NCBI GenBank assembly: GCA_902494195.1
Contig: CABUSH010000009.1
Coordinates: forward strand, 26,474 to 90,473
Reading direction: 5' to 3'
DNA length: 64,000 bases
Origin: an uncultured Collinsella sp.
Lineage (GTDB): Bacteria; Actinomycetota; Coriobacteriia; Coriobacteriales; Coriobacteriaceae
Positions 34,132 to 42,638 of the stretch are shown here, one piece after another. The translations under genes and the position numbers were made by a program. Every line of letters begins with the position of its first letter. Position 1 is the first letter of the stretch. The notes beneath the pieces were generated by a model. That model saw only the letters and a list, made by a program, of their open reading frames with translations, was not told where the DNA came from and searched no databases.

Positions 34132-35953
34132 GGCGCTCACCCCCTTCCAAGGGTGATCCGCATACGACGGAGGAAAACGGATCATTCGCGCAACCATCGT
34201 CGCTGCCGTCGCCGGCGTCCGCGTTCCTCGCAAACTCCATCTGCGAGGCATAAATCTCCTGGTATATGTTGTCGCCCGCTAGCAGTTCCTCGTGCGTGCC
34301 CACGCCGTGGACACGACCGTCGTCCAATACCACAATGCGATCGGCATCCATGACACTCGCGATGCGCTGGGCGATGATGAGCACGGTCGCATCGGGAATC
34401 CGAGCGATGTGCTCGCGAATCTTTGCGTCGGTCGCCATATCGACCGCGCTGGTGGAGTCATCAAAAATGAGCACGCGCGGATGCTTGAGCAGCGTGCGCG
34501 CGATGCACAGGCGTTGCTTCTGGCCACCCGAGACACCGGCGCCGCCTTGGCCCAACTCGCCGTCCAGCCCGCCGATGCGATCAAGGAACTCGTCCACGCA
34601 CGCCGCGCGGCAAGCCGCGAGGAGCTCATCGTCCGACGCCTGCGGATTGCCCCACTGCAGATTCTCGCGCACGGTGCCCGTAAACAGCACGTTCTTTTGC
34701 AGCACAATGCCCACGGCGTCGCGTAGGGTCGCGAGGTCGTAGTCACGCACGTCACGTCCGCCCACAAGCACGGCGCCCTCGGTAGCGTCGTACAGGCGCG
34801 CAATCAGCTGCACAAGTGAGCTCTTGCCCGAGCCCGTGCCGCCGAGGATGCCCACCGTCGAGCCGCTCTCGATGCGAAGGTCGATATGCTCGAGCACATC
34901 CTCGGCTGCATCCGTGCGGTATTTAAAGGAAACGTCGCGAAACTCGATACTGCCGTCCGCTGGCGCCGCAATCGCGAGGTCTCCCGCGGGGTTGGCGATA
35001 AAGGGCTCCTCATCGAGCACCTCGGCGATACGGCCCACACTCGTAAGAGCGCGCGTGAGCAGCAAAAACACGTTGGAAATCATCATGAGCGAATTCATGA
35101 TCAGCAGCACGTAGCTCATAAAGCCCGTGAGCGAGCCCACGCCCAGCTTGCCGGCGAGAATCATGCGGCCGCCAATCCACAGGATGGAGAGCGCAGCCAC
35201 GTACATCGACAGCTGAAACACCGGCAGGTTGAGCACCGCGCTGCCAAAGGTCTTTGTCGCAGTGCGCGCGAGCTCGGTATTGACGGTGTCGAACTTGGCC
35301 TCCTCGTGCTCGGTACGAACGTAGGCCTTGACGGCACGCACGGCGGTGAGGTCTTCCTGTACCACGCCGTTGAGGTGGTCCATCGAGGTCTGGAGTTGGC
35401 GGTAGAGCGGGCTCACGCGATAGGTGATGACGCCCAGCACGATTGCCAGCACGGGCAAGATGATCGCAAAGACGGTGGCGAGCGGGCGCGACAGCATCAG
35501 CGCGTAGATAAGGCCGACGATAAGCGTCACCGGGCCGCGCACCATAGGGCGAAAGCCGTTGCCCACAGCATTTTGGATAACGGTGATGTCCGTGGTCATG
35601 CGGGTGACGAGCGAGCTGGCGTCGTAGTTGTCCAGGTTGCCAAAGGCGAGCGTTTGAATCTTTTTGTACTCGGCCTCGCGCAGGTTAGCGCCTAGGCCCG
35701 AGGCAACGCGGGCGGACGTGCGGGCATAACCCAAGCCCAGTACCAGCGAAAGCGCAGCGCACACCAACATGTACGCACCCTGTAGCAGCATGTAGTTGAT
35801 ATCACCCGCAGGCACGCCCACATCGATGATGTTGGCCATGATGACCGGGATAAACAGCTCGAGCACCGTCTCGACCGACACAAAGAACACGCCGAGGATG
35901 GCATCGCGACGGTATGCCCCTAGATAGGAAAACAGTATTTTGAGATTGCGCAC
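34124..35953 (-). CDS. ABC transporter permease/ATP-binding fusion, first subunit
   Basis: 609 residues with a membrane domain and an ATPase domain: Walker A GGTGSGKSS, signature VSGGQKQR and Walker B VLIFDDSTSAVD, where the usual catalytic Glu is Asp, as in the degenerate site of heterodimeric exporters. The start is GTG at 35951-35953 with a modest upstream GGGGGTTG. The last 25 residues are odd: NDPFSSVVCGSP is encoded by a 31-base palindromic repeat (34154-34184) also found outside genes. It is the first gene of the pair. Confidence 0.9.
   Translation of the reverse strand: MRNLKILFSYLGAYRRDAILGVFFVSVETVLELFIPVIMANIIDVGVPAGDINYMLLQGAYMLVCAALSLVLGLGYARTSARVASGLGANLREAEYKKIQTLAFGNLDNYDASSLVTRMTTDITVIQNAVGNGFRPMVRGPVTLIVGLIYALMLSRPLATVFAIILPVLAIVLGVITYRVSPLYRQLQTSMDHLNGVVQEDLTAVRAVKAYVRTEHEEAKFDTVNTELARTATKTFGSAVLNLPVFQLSMYVAALSILWIGGRMILAGKLGVGSLTGFMSYVLLIMNSLMMISNVFLLLTRALTSVGRIAEVLDEEPFIANPAGDLAIAAPADGSIEFRDVSFKYRTDAAEDVLEHIDLRIESGSTVGILGGTGSGKSSLVQLIARLYDATEGAVLVGGRDVRDYDLATLRDAVGIVLQKNVLFTGTVRENLQWGNPQASDDELLAACRAACVDEFLDRIGGLDGELGQGGAGVSGGQKQRLCIARTLLKHPRVLIFDDSTSAVDMATDAKIREHIARIPDATVLIIAQRIASVMDADRIVVLDDGRVHGVGTHEELLAGDNIYQEIYASQMEFARNADAGDGSDDGCANDPFSSVVCGSPLEGGERHA
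34154..34184. repeat. TGATCCG...CGGATCA palindromic repeat inside an ABC gene
   Basis: 31 bases, TGATCCG then GACGGAGGAAAACGGATCA, 26 of 31 identical to the reverse complement of 42538-42568. It lies in frame in the 3' end of the upstream ABC gene. Confidence 0.7.
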
Positions 35954-36093
35954 GCAGGTTCAACCCCCATCAAACGTTGTTCGCAAATGCACGTATTATT
36001 GCGCGCCGAATAATGGTGTCAAGTATTCCGAAATCGTTTTCTGCAAGGTTAGCGCCGGCGGCGAGTTCTCGTGATGTGTGTCCATATTCACTC

Positions 36094-36105
36094 GGAATAA
36101 TGGTG
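36094..36105. repeat. GAATAATGGTG direct repeat in the divergent ABC/MATE region
   Basis: GGAATAATGGTG here and CGAATAATGGTG at 36007-36018, in the 258-base region between the divergent ABC pair and the MATE gene. Possible shared binding site; weak evidence. Confidence 0.35.
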
Positions 36106-36140
36106 CGCGAGACTTTTTCGCTTCGGCGTCAACACAAACC

Positions 36141-36171
36141 TTGACTCTACAATCGTTGTAGGGTTTTCACT
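36141..36171 (+). promoter_or_regulatory. MerR-type promoter of the MATE-merR operon
   Basis: TTGACT (36141-36146), a perfect dyad CTACAATCGTTGTAG (36147-36161) in the spacer, and a -10-like TTCACT 19 bases after the -35. The long spacer with a central dyad is the hallmark of MerR-controlled promoters. Confidence 0.65.
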
Positions 36172-36211
36172 ACACTGGTACGTAAACGAACCCAGCCAGA
36201 AAGCCCCGCCC

Positions 36212-37558
36212 ATGGAACACGACCTCACACGCGGCAATGTCCTTAAGACCATCGCGGTCTTTGCCCTGCCCTATATGCTCTCGTACTTTTTGCAGATGCT
36301 CTACGGCATGGCCGACCTGTACATGATGGGGCAGTTTAGCGGCGCCGCCGGCATCACCGCCGTGGCAAATGGCGCTCAGACGCTCTATATGATTACCGTG
36401 GCACTCGTGGGCCTGGCCATGGGAACGACGGTGATCGTCGGTCTCGCCGTGGGCTCGCGCCGCTTCGACCGCGCCGAGACCGCCATCGGCAATACCATCA
36501 CGCTCTTTATGGGCGTCTCGGTGGTGCTGGCCGCTGTCCTGCTCGCGCTGTGCCCGCAAATCGTGGCACTCATTGGCACGCCGGCCGAGGCGGTCGAAGG
36601 AACCGCCGCCTACCTGCGCATCTGCTTTGTCGGCATTCCGTTTATCGCCGCATACAACATCCTCTCGGCCATCTTTCGCGGGTTGGGCGATTCGCGCTCG
36701 CCTATGTACGTGATCGGCGTGGCATGCATCATCAACATCGCGCTCGATTTTCTGTTTATCGGGCACATGGGGCTCGGCCCCGTGGGCGCGGCACTCGGCA
36801 CGGTGACCGCGCAGACGGCCAGCGTTGCCCTCGCGCTCGTGTGGCTTAAGAGCCGCCGCACGAACATCCACGTTAAGCGCAGCGACCTGCGCCCCCAGCC
36901 CGAGGTGCTCGGCAGTATTCTTAAGATCGGCGTGCCCGTGGCCGTGCAGGACGGCTGCATCCAGGTGGCGTTTATGTTTATCACCGTCATCGCCAACCAC
37001 CGCGGCTTGGTCGACGCCGCCGCCGTGGGCCTGGTCGAGAAGATGATCAGCTTCTTGTTCATTGTGCCGAGCTCCATGGGCGCCACCGTCAGCGCACTCA
37101 CGGCGCAAAACGTCGGCGCGGGCAAGGGTGACCGCGCGCGTCAGGTACTCAAAGATGCCATGACGATCTCGGTGGTGTACGGCTGCCTGATCACGGCGCT
37201 GATGTGGCTGGTGGCACCGGCGTTTATTGGCTTTTTTGCCAAGGACGCCGCGGTGGTCGCCGCCGGCACCGGCTATATGCGCAGTTATATTTTCGACGCG
37301 ATTTTTGCCGGCATCCACATTTGCTTTAGCGGCTTTTTCGCTGCATACGGCAAGAGCTATATCGGCTTTGCGCACAACGTGCTGGCCGTGGCGCTCATTC
37401 GCGTGCCAGGCGCGTGGCTGCTGTCGAACGCCTATTCCGATACGTTGTTTCCCATGGGCATCGCCTCGCCGTGCGGATCGATTTTGTCGGCGGTCATCTG
37501 TGTTGTCGCGTTTACCGTGCTCAACCGGCGCGGGGCTTTTGACAAGTTGGTGGCGTAG
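36212..37558 (+). CDS. MATE family efflux transporter
   Basis: 448-residue multidrug/toxin exporter with about 12 helices in two similar halves (MLSYFLQMLYGMADLYMMGQF in the first, SSMGATVSALTAQNVGAGKG in the second), usually driven by Na+ or H+. The ATG at 36212 has no strong ribosome site immediately before it but begins at the family's normal place. It is followed after 55 bases by a MerR regulator, and its promoter is of the MerR type. Confidence 0.92.
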   Translation: MEHDLTRGNVLKTIAVFALPYMLSYFLQMLYGMADLYMMGQFSGAAGITAVANGAQTLYMITVALVGLAMGTTVIVGLAVGSRRFDRAETAIGNTITLFMGVSVVLAAVLLALCPQIVALIGTPAEAVEGTAAYLRICFVGIPFIAAYNILSAIFRGLGDSRSPMYVIGVACIINIALDFLFIGHMGLGPVGAALGTVTAQTASVALALVWLKSRRTNIHVKRSDLRPQPEVLGSILKIGVPVAVQDGCIQVAFMFITVIANHRGLVDAAAVGLVEKMISFLFIVPSSMGATVSALTAQNVGAGKGDRARQVLKDAMTISVVYGCLITALMWLVAPAFIGFFAKDAAVVAAGTGYMRSYIFDAIFAGIHICFSGFFAAYGKSYIGFAHNVLAVALIRVPGAWLLSNAYSDTLFPMGIASPCGSILSAVICVVAFTVLNRRGAFDKLVA

Positions 37559-37613
37559 CGGGGCGACACAGGCTGGCACCTCTCCCCTGCTTTTTACCGA
37601 AAGGAGCGATCCT

Positions 37614-38453
37614 GTGACCGACACGCCAAGTGAACATACTGAGGGCCTGCTCCGCATTGGCGAGATTGCGCGCCTGTTTAACCTGAGCGTGGGCACGCTA
37701 CGTCATTACGAGCAGATGGGCTTGCTGGATCCGGCGCACATCGATCCGGCAAGTGGATACCGCTACTACGGATCGCGGCAGCTCTCCACCCTCAACACCA
37801 TCAGTCATCTGCGTGTTCTCGACTTGCCGCTCACACAAATCCGTGAGTTTGTGACCACGCGCGATGTGGACCTCATGCAGCGGCAGCTGGCGCAGCAGCA
37901 GGAGCTCATCGAGCGCAAGCGCCGCGAGCTGGAGCGCGTGTCGCGCAAGATCGACAACCGGCTTGCCCTGCTTCACGATGCCCTGAACACCGAGCTCGAT
38001 ACCATTTGCACAATCGATGCGCCCGAGCTTCGCTGCGCCGTATTGCGCGAACGCGTCAAGCCTACCGACGCCTATGCGCTGGAGTGGCAGATTCGTCAGC
38101 TGCAGAAGGGCCAGCACGAGACCTTTGTCTTTCTGGGCAACTTAGGCGTCGGGATTAGCGCCGTGCGCCTCGCCGCCGGCGACTTTGACGGCTACGACGA
38201 GGTCTTTATGCTGCTCGATGACACGGACGATTACCTGGGCGATGTCGAAGTACGTCCCGCCGCGCGGTGTCTGACGGTCAGCTTCCGCGGCACGCACGGT
38301 CAGGCGGCCCCGCGCTATGAGCGCTTACTCGATTACATGCACGAGCGCGACCTGTCCCCCGCCGGTCCCTCGCGCGAAATCGCCCTCATCGACGACATCA
38401 TCAGCGACGACCCAGGGGCGTATGTGACGAGGATCGCGATACCGGTCCGCTAA
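37614..38453 (+). CDS. MerR family regulator with effector-binding domain
   Basis: 279 residues. Residues 12-80 form the winged helix (RIGEIARLFNLSVGTLRHYEQMGLLDP...GYRYYGSRQL), then a coiled-coil dimer helix, then a GyrI/BmrR-like effector domain. The start is GTG at 37614 with AAGGAG eight bases upstream. It is downstream of the MATE gene and likely activates that operon when bound to a drug, as BmrR does. Effector unknown. Confidence 0.9.
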   Translation: MTDTPSEHTEGLLRIGEIARLFNLSVGTLRHYEQMGLLDPAHIDPASGYRYYGSRQLSTLNTISHLRVLDLPLTQIREFVTTRDVDLMQRQLAQQQELIERKRRELERVSRKIDNRLALLHDALNTELDTICTIDAPELRCAVLRERVKPTDAYALEWQIRQLQKGQHETFVFLGNLGVGISAVRLAAGDFDGYDEVFMLLDDTDDYLGDVEVRPAARCLTVSFRGTHGQAAPRYERLLDYMHERDLSPAGPSREIALIDDIISDDPGAYVTRIAIPVR

Positions 38454-38561
38454 TCACTACCATTTATCGAGCAATTCCATCCATTTACCTTAATCCGAAT
38501 TAGATTGTATTATGTAGCAAATAAAATGACAGCATATTGCCCCCCATAGGCAGGAGACATT

Positions 38562-39734
38562 ATGCCCAGAGTTCAATCACGTCGCTCGTTTCTTCTCGGC
38601 CTAGCCTCGATCATCGGCTTATCCGCGTCACGCCCAACAAGAGTATTCGCTGCCGACTCAAACTCATCCGTCGCTTTTACATCAGACCTAGCACAAGACT
38701 ACGCGCTTTCCCTGTTGCCCATCGTCGACGGATCCGCGAACTTAGAGATCGAGCAAATCGTTCCCGTATGCCAACAAATCGGCCTTATCTGTGGCTATGA
38801 AATCAGTGTCACAAGGGAAGGAAGCCCTTACGGTTATTTAATACTTGACGCATCATATCCTGGGCTTCTGAAGGAGATAACCCTCGGCGATACCATTCTT
38901 CCGATTTCAGCTTCTCTATCAAACGCCATTTCAACTTATTCCGGCCAACAGGCCACAAACCCAACCGTACTAATTTCGTACAACGATATTGAATATGGAA
39001 CTTTGGTGCCAGGAACTAGAGACTGTGTAACCAACTATAACAATATACGGTCTGTCCCGATTGTCACCGAAAAGGGTATAGCACCTCAAAGCAATAACCC
39101 AACTTCATGGAATGCAGTCATTATCAATGAAGATGACTTGATGTTGCATTTCCAAATAGACGATTTAAACGGAATACCGTTCCGAGGAGTCTCGGAATCA
39201 TTAGTTGAAGCCCGCACTAATAAGTATGCATGCGTCGTTTCTGCCTTGTACGCTGTATCAATGCATTACGGTCTCACCAGTTCAAACGCTAATCAATTTA
39301 ATCCCGATTATTATAAAGAAATATGGAACGTCACTGGCACAACAACGTATAAGACCAATGATCAGGGCGTCGAGTACGGAAGCACGATCATCCCAGATGG
39401 AATTGTTCCGTTTAAAAGTCTTGCCGCTCAAAAGGGTAGAGCACTTAATACTCAATTTTTCGGTTATCAGCCTCAATTCGCTCAGTACAGAGCAACTATC
39501 GATCAAGGGAATATCGGCTTGTATCATATGTGGATCAACAGCCGAAACAGTGAAGGATCCGTCGAGCTATCAGGTCATACAGTCACGGTAACTGGCTATC
39601 TTACTGGGCATAATGGAAGCTCTGGCATCGAACTGCAGTGGCTCGAAGTATTCGACGGATGGAACACTTATCCCCGAGCGATTAACTATGCAACGCCCAA
39701 TATGGTCAAATTGAACGGAACAGTCTTTTGGTAG
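38562..39734 (+). CDS. secreted cysteine-protease-like protein (C10/papain-like fold)
   Basis: 390 residues with a twin-arginine-like signal (SRRSFLLGLASIIGL...VFAADS). The second half shows a possible catalytic Cys in NKYACVVSALYAVSMHYG, His in SGHTVTVTGY and a Trp/Asn-rich end (WLEVFDGWNTYPRAINY), the layout of SpeB/C10 or C39-like peptidases; the N-terminal half would be the propeptide. AT-richer codon use than its neighbours suggests transfer. Function as protease is inferred. The ATG follows GGAG. Confidence 0.7.
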   Translation: MPRVQSRRSFLLGLASIIGLSASRPTRVFAADSNSSVAFTSDLAQDYALSLLPIVDGSANLEIEQIVPVCQQIGLICGYEISVTREGSPYGYLILDASYPGLLKEITLGDTILPISASLSNAISTYSGQQATNPTVLISYNDIEYGTLVPGTRDCVTNYNNIRSVPIVTEKGIAPQSNNPTSWNAVIINEDDLMLHFQIDDLNGIPFRGVSESLVEARTNKYACVVSALYAVSMHYGLTSSNANQFNPDYYKEIWNVTGTTTYKTNDQGVEYGSTIIPDGIVPFKSLAAQKGRALNTQFFGYQPQFAQYRATIDQGNIGLYHMWINSRNSEGSVELSGHTVTVTGYLTGHNGSSGIELQWLEVFDGWNTYPRAINYATPNMVKLNGTVFW

Positions 39735-39739
39735 ACCGG

Positions 39740-40126
39740 ATGGCACCATCAAAATGCTATGGCACCACGGCCTTTGCCCTGGTTACGATATTGGTGATTT
39801 TCGCTATGTTTGCATCCGTTTCTTCATGCACAGATAGAGCCCGCTATAGCGGAGGAGATGATTACATTGTCTTTGGAGCCGGCAGCGTTCATTCTATTGA
39901 GGGAACGGAACTCGTAATCCAAACAGACAACAGTCCCCGCTACACCGACGCTGGAAAGCAAACCCGGATTACATTCCCCTCATCTGGCCGAATCAAAGAC
40001 AAGCTTTCCCAAATCAAAGTTGGGACAAGAGTTTCCTACTCACGCTTTGAGTCGGTAGACGCATCTGGATCATACGAGGGAAACGATATCGAAATTGAAC
40101 AGGCAAACACTATAAGGAGATGTTGA
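39740..40126 (+). CDS. small lipoprotein, unknown function
   Basis: 128 residues. A hydrophobic N-terminal segment (ALVTILVIFAMFASVSSC) ends in lipobox VSSC, so it is likely lipid-anchored; the rest is an OB-like beta-rich domain (YIVFGAGSVHSIEGTELVIQ). I use the ATG at 39740; a TTG at 39728 overlaps the upstream stop and is also possible. It shares the AT-rich composition of the preceding protease-like gene and probably its transcript. Confidence 0.7.
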   Translation: MAPSKCYGTTAFALVTILVIFAMFASVSSCTDRARYSGGDDYIVFGAGSVHSIEGTELVIQTDNSPRYTDAGKQTRITFPSSGRIKDKLSQIKVGTRVSYSRFESVDASGSYEGNDIEIEQANTIRRC

Positions 40127-40156
40127 GGAACTGAGCCTCTGCGCAGCTCCTCAACA
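40121..40156. terminator. bidirectional hairpin between the lipoprotein gene and ligA
   Basis: TGTTGAGGA and TCCTCAACA arms, extended by CTG/CAG. It overlaps the lipoprotein stop codon and lies just beyond the convergent ligA stop. No long T-run on either side. Confidence 0.55.
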
Positions 40157-40161
40157 AATCA

Positions 40162-42390
40162 TTATGCCTCCGGGACCCTACCCGTCGCCAAAATCTGTTC
40201 AAGTGCCGCCTCATCCAACACGGGCACACCCAGCTGCTCGGCCTTGGTGAGCTTGGAGCCCGCTTTGGGGCCGGCGACCAGGTAGCTCGTCTTCTTTGAA
40301 ACACTGCCCGAAACCTTGGCACCGAGTACCTTGAGCGCCGCACCTGCCTCGTCGCGGGTGCGGTTGACGAGCGTGCCGGTGAGCACGAAGGTCAGACCCG
40401 CGAGCGGCTGTGCGTCGGCGAGCTCGCCCGCCACGCCAGCGTCGGCTGCGGCTTGCGCATGCGCGGCGCCCAGGTCGACCTCGAGCGAAAGGCCCGCTTG
40501 GCGCAGACGTTCCAGCACGGCAAGGTTTTCGGGCACGGCCAGGAACTGCTTGACGCTCGCCGCAATCTTGGGACCGATGCCCTCGCACTCGGCGATGTCC
40601 TCTTCGCTCGCCAAGATAAGCTTGTCGATCGACAGGAATCGCTCGGCGATGACCTCACCCACACTCTTGCCCACGTGGCGGATGCCCAGGGCAAACAGCA
40701 CGCGACCGAGCGGCTGGCTCTTGGACTTGTTGAGCTCGGCGATGATTTTCTCGGCCGTCTTGAGGCCTACCGGAATGGGGTCGCCCTTCTTGACGCCCTT
40801 TTTGCTGTTGGAGCTGGCATAGGTGCGGCCCGTGTCCAGGCCGGCGATGTCGTCGACCGTGAGCTGGTAGAAGTCTGCGACATCGTGGATCAGCCCGGCG
40901 GCGATCATCTTGTCGACGATCTCGTCGCCTAGGCCGTCGACGTCCATGCAGCCGCGGCTCACCCAGTGAAGCAGGCGCTCCTTGAGCTGCGCGGGGCAGT
41001 CGATGGAGACGCAACGGTAGGCCACCTCGCCATCCTCGTGGACCACGGGGCTGCCGCACACGGGGCAGACCTCGGGCATCTGCCAGTCGACCGAATCGGC
41101 CGGGCGCTTGTCGAGCACCGGGCCCACGACCTCGGGGATTACGTCGCCTGCCTTGTGCACGATGATAGTGTCGCCCTCGCGCACGTTTTTTCGGCGGATC
41201 TCGTCGATGTTGTGCAGCGTGGCGCGCGCGATGGTGGAGCCGGCGACCGTCACCGGGTCGAACTCGGCGACCGGCGTGAGCACACCGGTGCGGCCCACCT
41301 GGATGCGAATTTCGCGCAGGATGGTCTGCTTTTCCTCGGGCGGAAACTTAAAGGCGATGGCCCAGCGCGGTGCGCGGGCGGTAAAGCCCAGGTCGAGCTG
41401 CTGCTGAAAGCTGTCGACCTTTACGACCACGCCGTCGATGTCATAGTCCAGATCGCCGCGGTGCTCGAGCGCCTGGGCGCAGAACTCGTGAACCTCGGCC
41501 GGCGTGGCGCAGCGTGCCACATTGGGGTTGACGCTAAAACCGGCGCTGCGCAGCCAGTCAAGAAACTCGCGCTGGCTGTGGACATGCAGTGGGTCAGTAT
41601 CGGCGATGGCATAGATAAAGGTAGCGAGATCGCGGCGCGCCGTGATCTTGGGATCTTTTTGGCGCAGGCTGCCGGCGGCGGCGTTGCGCGGGTTGGCGAA
41701 GGGGTCGCGTCCCTCGGCATCGGCCTCTTCATTCAGGCGGACAAAGCTACCCTTGGGCATATAGACCTCGCCGCGTACCTCGATGGTGCGCTCGCGGTCG
41801 GCGCCCATGTGGGCGAGCGCCGGCTCGGACAGGTGCATGGGCACATCCTTGATGGTACGCACATTGAGCGATACGTCCTCGCCCGTGGTGCCATCGCCGC
41901 GCGTGGCCGCGCGCACGAAAGTGCCGTTTTGGTAGGTAAGCGCCACGCCCAGACCGTCAATCTTAAGCTCGCAGGTATAGGTGACGCTACCTGCGCCGAG
42001 CGCATCCTCGGTTCGTTGGAGCCACGCGTCGAGCTCGTCCAGATCCATGGCATCGTCCATGGAATACATGCGTGCCATGTGCGTGACCGGCGTAAACTGC
42101 TCGCTCACGTAGCCGCCCACACGCTGGGTATAGCTGTCGGGCGTCACCAGGTCGGGGTAGGTGGCCTCGATTTCCTGCAGCTCAACGAGCATTTTGTCAA
42201 AGGCGGTGTCCGTGATCTCGGGCGCATCGAGCATGTAGTAGCGATAGGCGTGGTAATCGAGCTCGTGGCGCAGCTCGGCCGCACGCGCTGCCGCCTGGGC
42301 ATGGGCGTCGGTCGGCGCGGCGGCATCCGCACTCGCGGGCGTTTCGGTATCGATGTCCACACCGTCACCAAACAGGCTCGATTGCTCCAT
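40162..42390 (-). CDS. ligA: NAD-dependent DNA ligase
   Basis: 742-residue ligase that seals nicks in replication and repair. Order of domains: Ia (YHAYRYYMLDAPEITD), adenylation domain with KxDG in CELKIDGLGV, OB fold, four-Cys zinc finger (CPVC...CVSIDCPAQ), helix-hairpin-helix repeats (ECEGIGPKIAASV) and C-terminal BRCT (LTGTLVNRTRDEAGAALKVLG). The ATG at 42388-42390 follows AGGAG; 15 upstream codons lack support. Slightly longer than usual through an N-terminal Ala/Thr-rich stretch. Confidence 0.97.
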   Translation of the reverse strand: MEQSSLFGDGVDIDTETPASADAAAPTDAHAQAAARAAELRHELDYHAYRYYMLDAPEITDTAFDKMLVELQEIEATYPDLVTPDSYTQRVGGYVSEQFTPVTHMARMYSMDDAMDLDELDAWLQRTEDALGAGSVTYTCELKIDGLGVALTYQNGTFVRAATRGDGTTGEDVSLNVRTIKDVPMHLSEPALAHMGADRERTIEVRGEVYMPKGSFVRLNEEADAEGRDPFANPRNAAAGSLRQKDPKITARRDLATFIYAIADTDPLHVHSQREFLDWLRSAGFSVNPNVARCATPAEVHEFCAQALEHRGDLDYDIDGVVVKVDSFQQQLDLGFTARAPRWAIAFKFPPEEKQTILREIRIQVGRTGVLTPVAEFDPVTVAGSTIARATLHNIDEIRRKNVREGDTIIVHKAGDVIPEVVGPVLDKRPADSVDWQMPEVCPVCGSPVVHEDGEVAYRCVSIDCPAQLKERLLHWVSRGCMDVDGLGDEIVDKMIAAGLIHDVADFYQLTVDDIAGLDTGRTYASSNSKKGVKKGDPIPVGLKTAEKIIAELNKSKSQPLGRVLFALGIRHVGKSVGEVIAERFLSIDKLILASEEDIAECEGIGPKIAASVKQFLAVPENLAVLERLRQAGLSLEVDLGAAHAQAAADAGVAGELADAQPLAGLTFVLTGTLVNRTRDEAGAALKVLGAKVSGSVSKKTSYLVAGPKAGSKLTKAEQLGVPVLDEAALEQILATGRVPEA

Positions 42391-42537
42391 AGCGGCACTC
42401 CTTCGCTCGATTTCAAACGGATACAAGAGTACCACCGGTCACGATGGGGCCGAATAACCCTTTCGAACCGCACCGAATCGGCAGCGCCCGGACCGGGGTG
42501 GATCGCGCGATCAAACCATGCCCTTGTCAGCCCCAAG

Positions 42538-42568
42538 TGATCCGTTTTCCTCCGTCCCCAACGGATCA
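42538..42568. repeat. TGATCCG...CGGATCA palindromic repeat, intergenic copy
   Basis: 31 bases related to the copy inside the ABC gene at 34154-34184. It sits just beyond the htrA terminator. Confidence 0.7.
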
Positions 42569-42576
42569 ATAAGAAA

Positions 42577-42612
42577 AGAGGGGCTGTCCCGCGTTGGTGG
42601 GACAGCCCCTCT
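42577..42612 (-). terminator. terminator of htrA
   Basis: Perfect 14-bp stem AGAGGGGCTGTCCC/GGGACAGCCCCTCT, minus-strand tail TTTTCTTATTG. Confidence 0.88.
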
Positions 42613-42638
42613 GGCATTGGTATGTGCGAAACGGCTCG

